This document shows, piece by piece, positions 22,157 through 24,437 of a stretch of DNA of 24,437 nucleotides. This DNA is from JACJXF01 sp964349045 (GTDB taxonomy: Bacteria > Bacteroidota > Bacteroidia > Bacteroidales > GCA-2748055). The DNA is taken from positions 1 through 24,437 of the forward strand of contig CAYGFI010000060.1 in NCBI GenBank assembly GCA_964349045.1, read 5' to 3'. The stretch's first letter is position 1; the number at the start of each line of letters is the position of its first letter. A program made the translations under genes and the position numbers. The notes under the pieces were generated by a model that searched no databases, was not told the origin of the DNA, and saw only the letters and a program-made list of their open reading frames with translations.

Positions 22157-24437
22157 ATGTCAAAATCAGCCGGGCAGGGAACTATAGCAACGAAATTAAT
22201 TAATCCATTCCCCGGGTTAAGGCCCTTTCATACCAATGAGGCGCATCTGTTTTTTGGTAGAGAAGGCCAGAGCGAAGAAGTATTGACCAATTTATCGAGG
22301 AACAAATTTGCTGCTATACTGGGCGCTTCGGGTACAGGAAAATCATCCCTGATCTATTGCGGATTATTACCTATCCTTTATGGGGGTTTTCTTCATAATG
22401 GACGGTCCAGGTGGAAAGTCATTATTTCACGACCCGGTTCCGCCCCGATAAATAACCTTGCCCAGTCTATCGCGGAAACTTTTAGTGGCGCCGATAATGA
22501 ACAAAAAATAGAAATAGATTCGTTGATCAATCGTGCGCTCCTGAAGCGTTCTTCCGCGGGTATTCTTAATGTGATCAAGCAGTATGGAGTTAAATCACAG
22601 GAAAATGTTCTGCTTTTAATTGATCAGTTTGAAGAACTTTTCCGGTTTCAGTTTTCACACCGCGATGCCGAAACTGCAAATCAGGTCGATCATTTTATTA
22701 ATATGATCGCGAATATTGTAAAACAAACAGAAATACCGGTTTATGTAGTTATTACCATGCGTTCAGATTTTATCGGAGAGTGTTCCCCTTACCAGGAACT
22801 AACAAGCCTGATAAACGAAAGTCATTACCTAATTCCGAGAATGGTCCGCGAAGATTTTCAAAAAGCTATTACCGGGCCAATTGCCGTGGGTGGCGGGAAA
22901 ATTACCGATCAACTGGTGCAACTTTTGTTAAACGAAATGGGGAATAATCCCGATGAACTTCCAATACTCCAGCACGCTTTAATGCGGACGTGGGATTACT
23001 GGACAAACCACGGCGACACATCGGTTCCCATTGGTCTTAATGAGTATGAAGCTATTGGCAGGCTTGAGAGAGCTCTTTCGAATCATGCGAATGAAGCTTT
23101 TGATGAGTTGAGTTTTGAGCAAAAACATACCTGCGAAATCATATTTAAATCCTTAACCGAAAAGGGAGCCGATAATAGGGGGATCCGCCGGCCAACAAGT
23201 GTTTCGGAACTCGCCCGGATCGCCGAAACCAGCAATGATGAAGTTATTAAGATCGTCGAGATTTTCCGGAAAATAGGCAGAACATTTCTCACTCCGCCTC
23301 CCAGCGTTACATTGGATTCCGATTCGATGATTGATATTTCCCATGAAAGCCTTATGAGAGTATGGGATAAGTTAAAATCATGGGTTGAAGAGGAATCTGC
23401 AGCAGTAAAAATGTACTTGCGTCTTGCTGAGTCGGGGGAGTTGTTTTCTCATGGGAACACCGGACTCTGGGGACCGCCTGATTTACAACTTGCAATCAGT
23501 TGGAGGGAAAAGCAAAAACCAAATCTTGCCTGGGCCGTCCGCTATAACCCGGCATTCGAGAGAACCATGGTGTATCTGAAAACCAGTGAGGAGGAATATA
23601 TTGCAGACGAAGAAAATAAGTTGAGACTGCAAAAAAGAGCTTTAAGACGATCCCGCGTGGTTGCCATTATTCTCGGTTCGGCAGGGATGATCTCTATCGG
23701 ACTGGGAATTTTAGCTTTAATACAACGACAGGATGCATTGAAATCACAGGAAATCGCGGTTGAACAGGGAGAGATTGCAACAGCAAGGGCTAAAGAAGCG
23801 GAGCTGGCCAAAATTACGGCTGATTCAAGTGCTGAGGTAGCAAAATTTCAGGAAAGCCTCGCAATTCAGGAATCACAAAGAGCCCAGGATGAAAGACAAA
23901 AAGCGCTTGAAAGCGCTCATGAAGCAGAGCTGGCAAAGGCTGCAGCCGATACAAGCGCCCAGCTTGCAAAGTTCCAGGAAAGTTTAGCAATTCAGGAATC
24001 CCAAAGAGCACAGGAGGAACAAAAAAAAGCCGAACTTGCCAGACTCGATGCCGATCGGCGGAAAATGCTTTCTGTCGCGCAGTCTATGGCTGTTAAAAGC
24101 GAACAGATGCGAACGGATACCTTACTTAAGGGCCTGCTCGCGTTTCAATCGTATAGCTTTAATAAGGAATATGAAGGTATAACCTATGATCCCGATATTT
24201 TCAGATCCGCGTATTCGGGTTTGAAGTTTTTCAAAGGGGATAATTTTAATGTCTTTCAGGGCCATTCAAGTATTGTAAGAACTATTGTTCAGGACAAAGA
24301 ACTCGTAATATCAGGTAGCAGCGATGGCAAAGTTATTAGCTGGGACGTTAATAATAACACTTCATCCATTATTTTATCAGACCTGCCTATTGTGAAAAAG
24401 TTAATTGTCAGTAACCCTGCACTTCTTTGTCTGACCA
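22157..24437 (+). CDS. STAND NTPase with transmembrane helix and WD40 repeats (partial)
   Basis: The reading frame runs 760 codons to the window end without a stop, so the C-terminus is missing. The start NPFPGLRPF (16-24) and FFGRE (32-36) is typical of nSTAND1-type NTPases. The P-loop GASGTGKS is at 56-63, Walker B VLLLIDQFEE at 151-160, MRSDF at 201-205, LPILQHAL at 268-275 and the winged-helix block ISHESLMRVW at 394-403. One membrane helix (about 501-521) follows the basic stretch KRALRRSR. A coiled coil with a duplicated 42-residue unit (547-630) leads to the first WD40 repeat (about 699-731, GHSSIVRT to ISWDV). STAND proteins are ligand-triggered switches. Some cyanobacterial relatives carry an old Hat/HatR carbon-uptake label that should not be copied. 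Confidence 0.88.
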   Translation, partial: MSKSAGQGTIATKLINPFPGLRPFHTNEAHLFFGREGQSEEVLTNLSRNKFAAILGASGTGKSSLIYCGLLPILYGGFLHNGRSRWKVIISRPGSAPINNLAQSIAETFSGADNEQKIEIDSLINRALLKRSSAGILNVIKQYGVKSQENVLLLIDQFEELFRFQFSHRDAETANQVDHFINMIANIVKQTEIPVYVVITMRSDFIGECSPYQELTSLINESHYLIPRMVREDFQKAITGPIAVGGGKITDQLVQLLLNEMGNNPDELPILQHALMRTWDYWTNHGDTSVPIGLNEYEAIGRLERALSNHANEAFDELSFEQKHTCEIIFKSLTEKGADNRGIRRPTSVSELARIAETSNDEVIKIVEIFRKIGRTFLTPPPSVTLDSDSMIDISHESLMRVWDKLKSWVEEESAAVKMYLRLAESGELFSHGNTGLWGPPDLQLAISWREKQKPNLAWAVRYNPAFERTMVYLKTSEEEYIADEENKLRLQKRALRRSRVVAIILGSAGMISIGLGILALIQRQDALKSQEIAVEQGEIATARAKEAELAKITADSSAEVAKFQESLAIQESQRAQDERQKALESAHEAELAKAAADTSAQLAKFQESLAIQESQRAQEEQKKAELARLDADRRKMLSVAQSMAVKSEQMRTDTLLKGLLAFQSYSFNKEYEGITYDPDIFRSAYSGLKFFKGDNFNVFQGHSSIVRTIVQDKELVISGSSDGKVISWDVNNNTSSIILSDLPIVKKLIVSNPALLCLT
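23795..24046 (+). repeat. Tandem 126-bp duplication in the STAND coiled coil
   Basis: Two adjacent 126-bp units (23795-23920 and 23921-24046) each encode 42 residues starting EAELAK and containing AKFQESLAIQESQRAQ. Forty-two residues equal six heptads, so the duplication lengthens the coiled coil without changing its register. Confidence 0.85.

Noticed and set aside
22157..24437. Carbon-uptake function (Hat/HatR label)
   Set aside because: That label is an old annotation carried over to STAND-WD40 proteins; nothing in this sequence or its neighbours points to carbon uptake.

Overview
The window reads as a chromosomal contig from a member of the Bacteroidota, probably near Bacteroidales/Marinilabiliales. 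Clues are TAnnTTTG-type -7 boxes ahead of several genes, weak Shine-Dalgarno signals, the hpt-adk-obgE order, an adenylate kinase with a short lid, ParE/ParC of the Bacteroidota type and a PorV-like outer-membrane protein. A run of exactly 100 N (9838-9937) shows that this is a scaffolded draft assembly.

The layout is as follows. (1) 166-4297, minus strand: a DUF1761 membrane protein, then purE, a PorV-like outer-membrane protein whose start overlaps the purE stop, and a large helix-hairpin-helix plus beta-barrel protein. (2) 4298-4766: a 469-bp divergent intergenic region with short hairpins and repeats but no gene. (3) 4767-7561, plus strand: hpt, adk, obgE and a PAP2 phosphatase, i.e. purine salvage, nucleotide balance and ribosome assembly. 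(4) 7577-8557, minus strand: a lipoate-protein ligase. (5) 8740-10132, plus strand: a PlsC-type acyltransferase and a gap-interrupted gene with a methyltransferase-like start. (6) 10223-15374, plus strand: both subunits of topoisomerase IV, then shikimate kinase. (7) 15494-24437, plus strand: a signalling block.

The signalling block is the most unusual part. It starts with a membrane sensor carrying HAMP and SpoIIE-type phosphatase domains. After 152 bp come three tightly spaced genes (gaps of 21 and 16 bp): a 1040-residue nucleotide-transporter-like membrane protein fused to HEAT repeats and a cyclic-nucleotide-binding-like tail; a 434-residue protein that looks like three TIR-like modules in a row; and a STAND NTPase with a transmembrane helix, a duplicated coiled coil and WD40 repeats, cut by the window end. 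Sensor, adaptor and switch modules next to a membrane transporter-like protein suggest one membrane-associated surveillance or signalling system. Its function is inferred, not shown.

No rRNA, tRNA, CRISPR array, transposase or phage gene was recognised. The intergenic spaces hold several long imperfect hairpins; two of these pair fully, using G.U wobbles, only when read on the minus strand.
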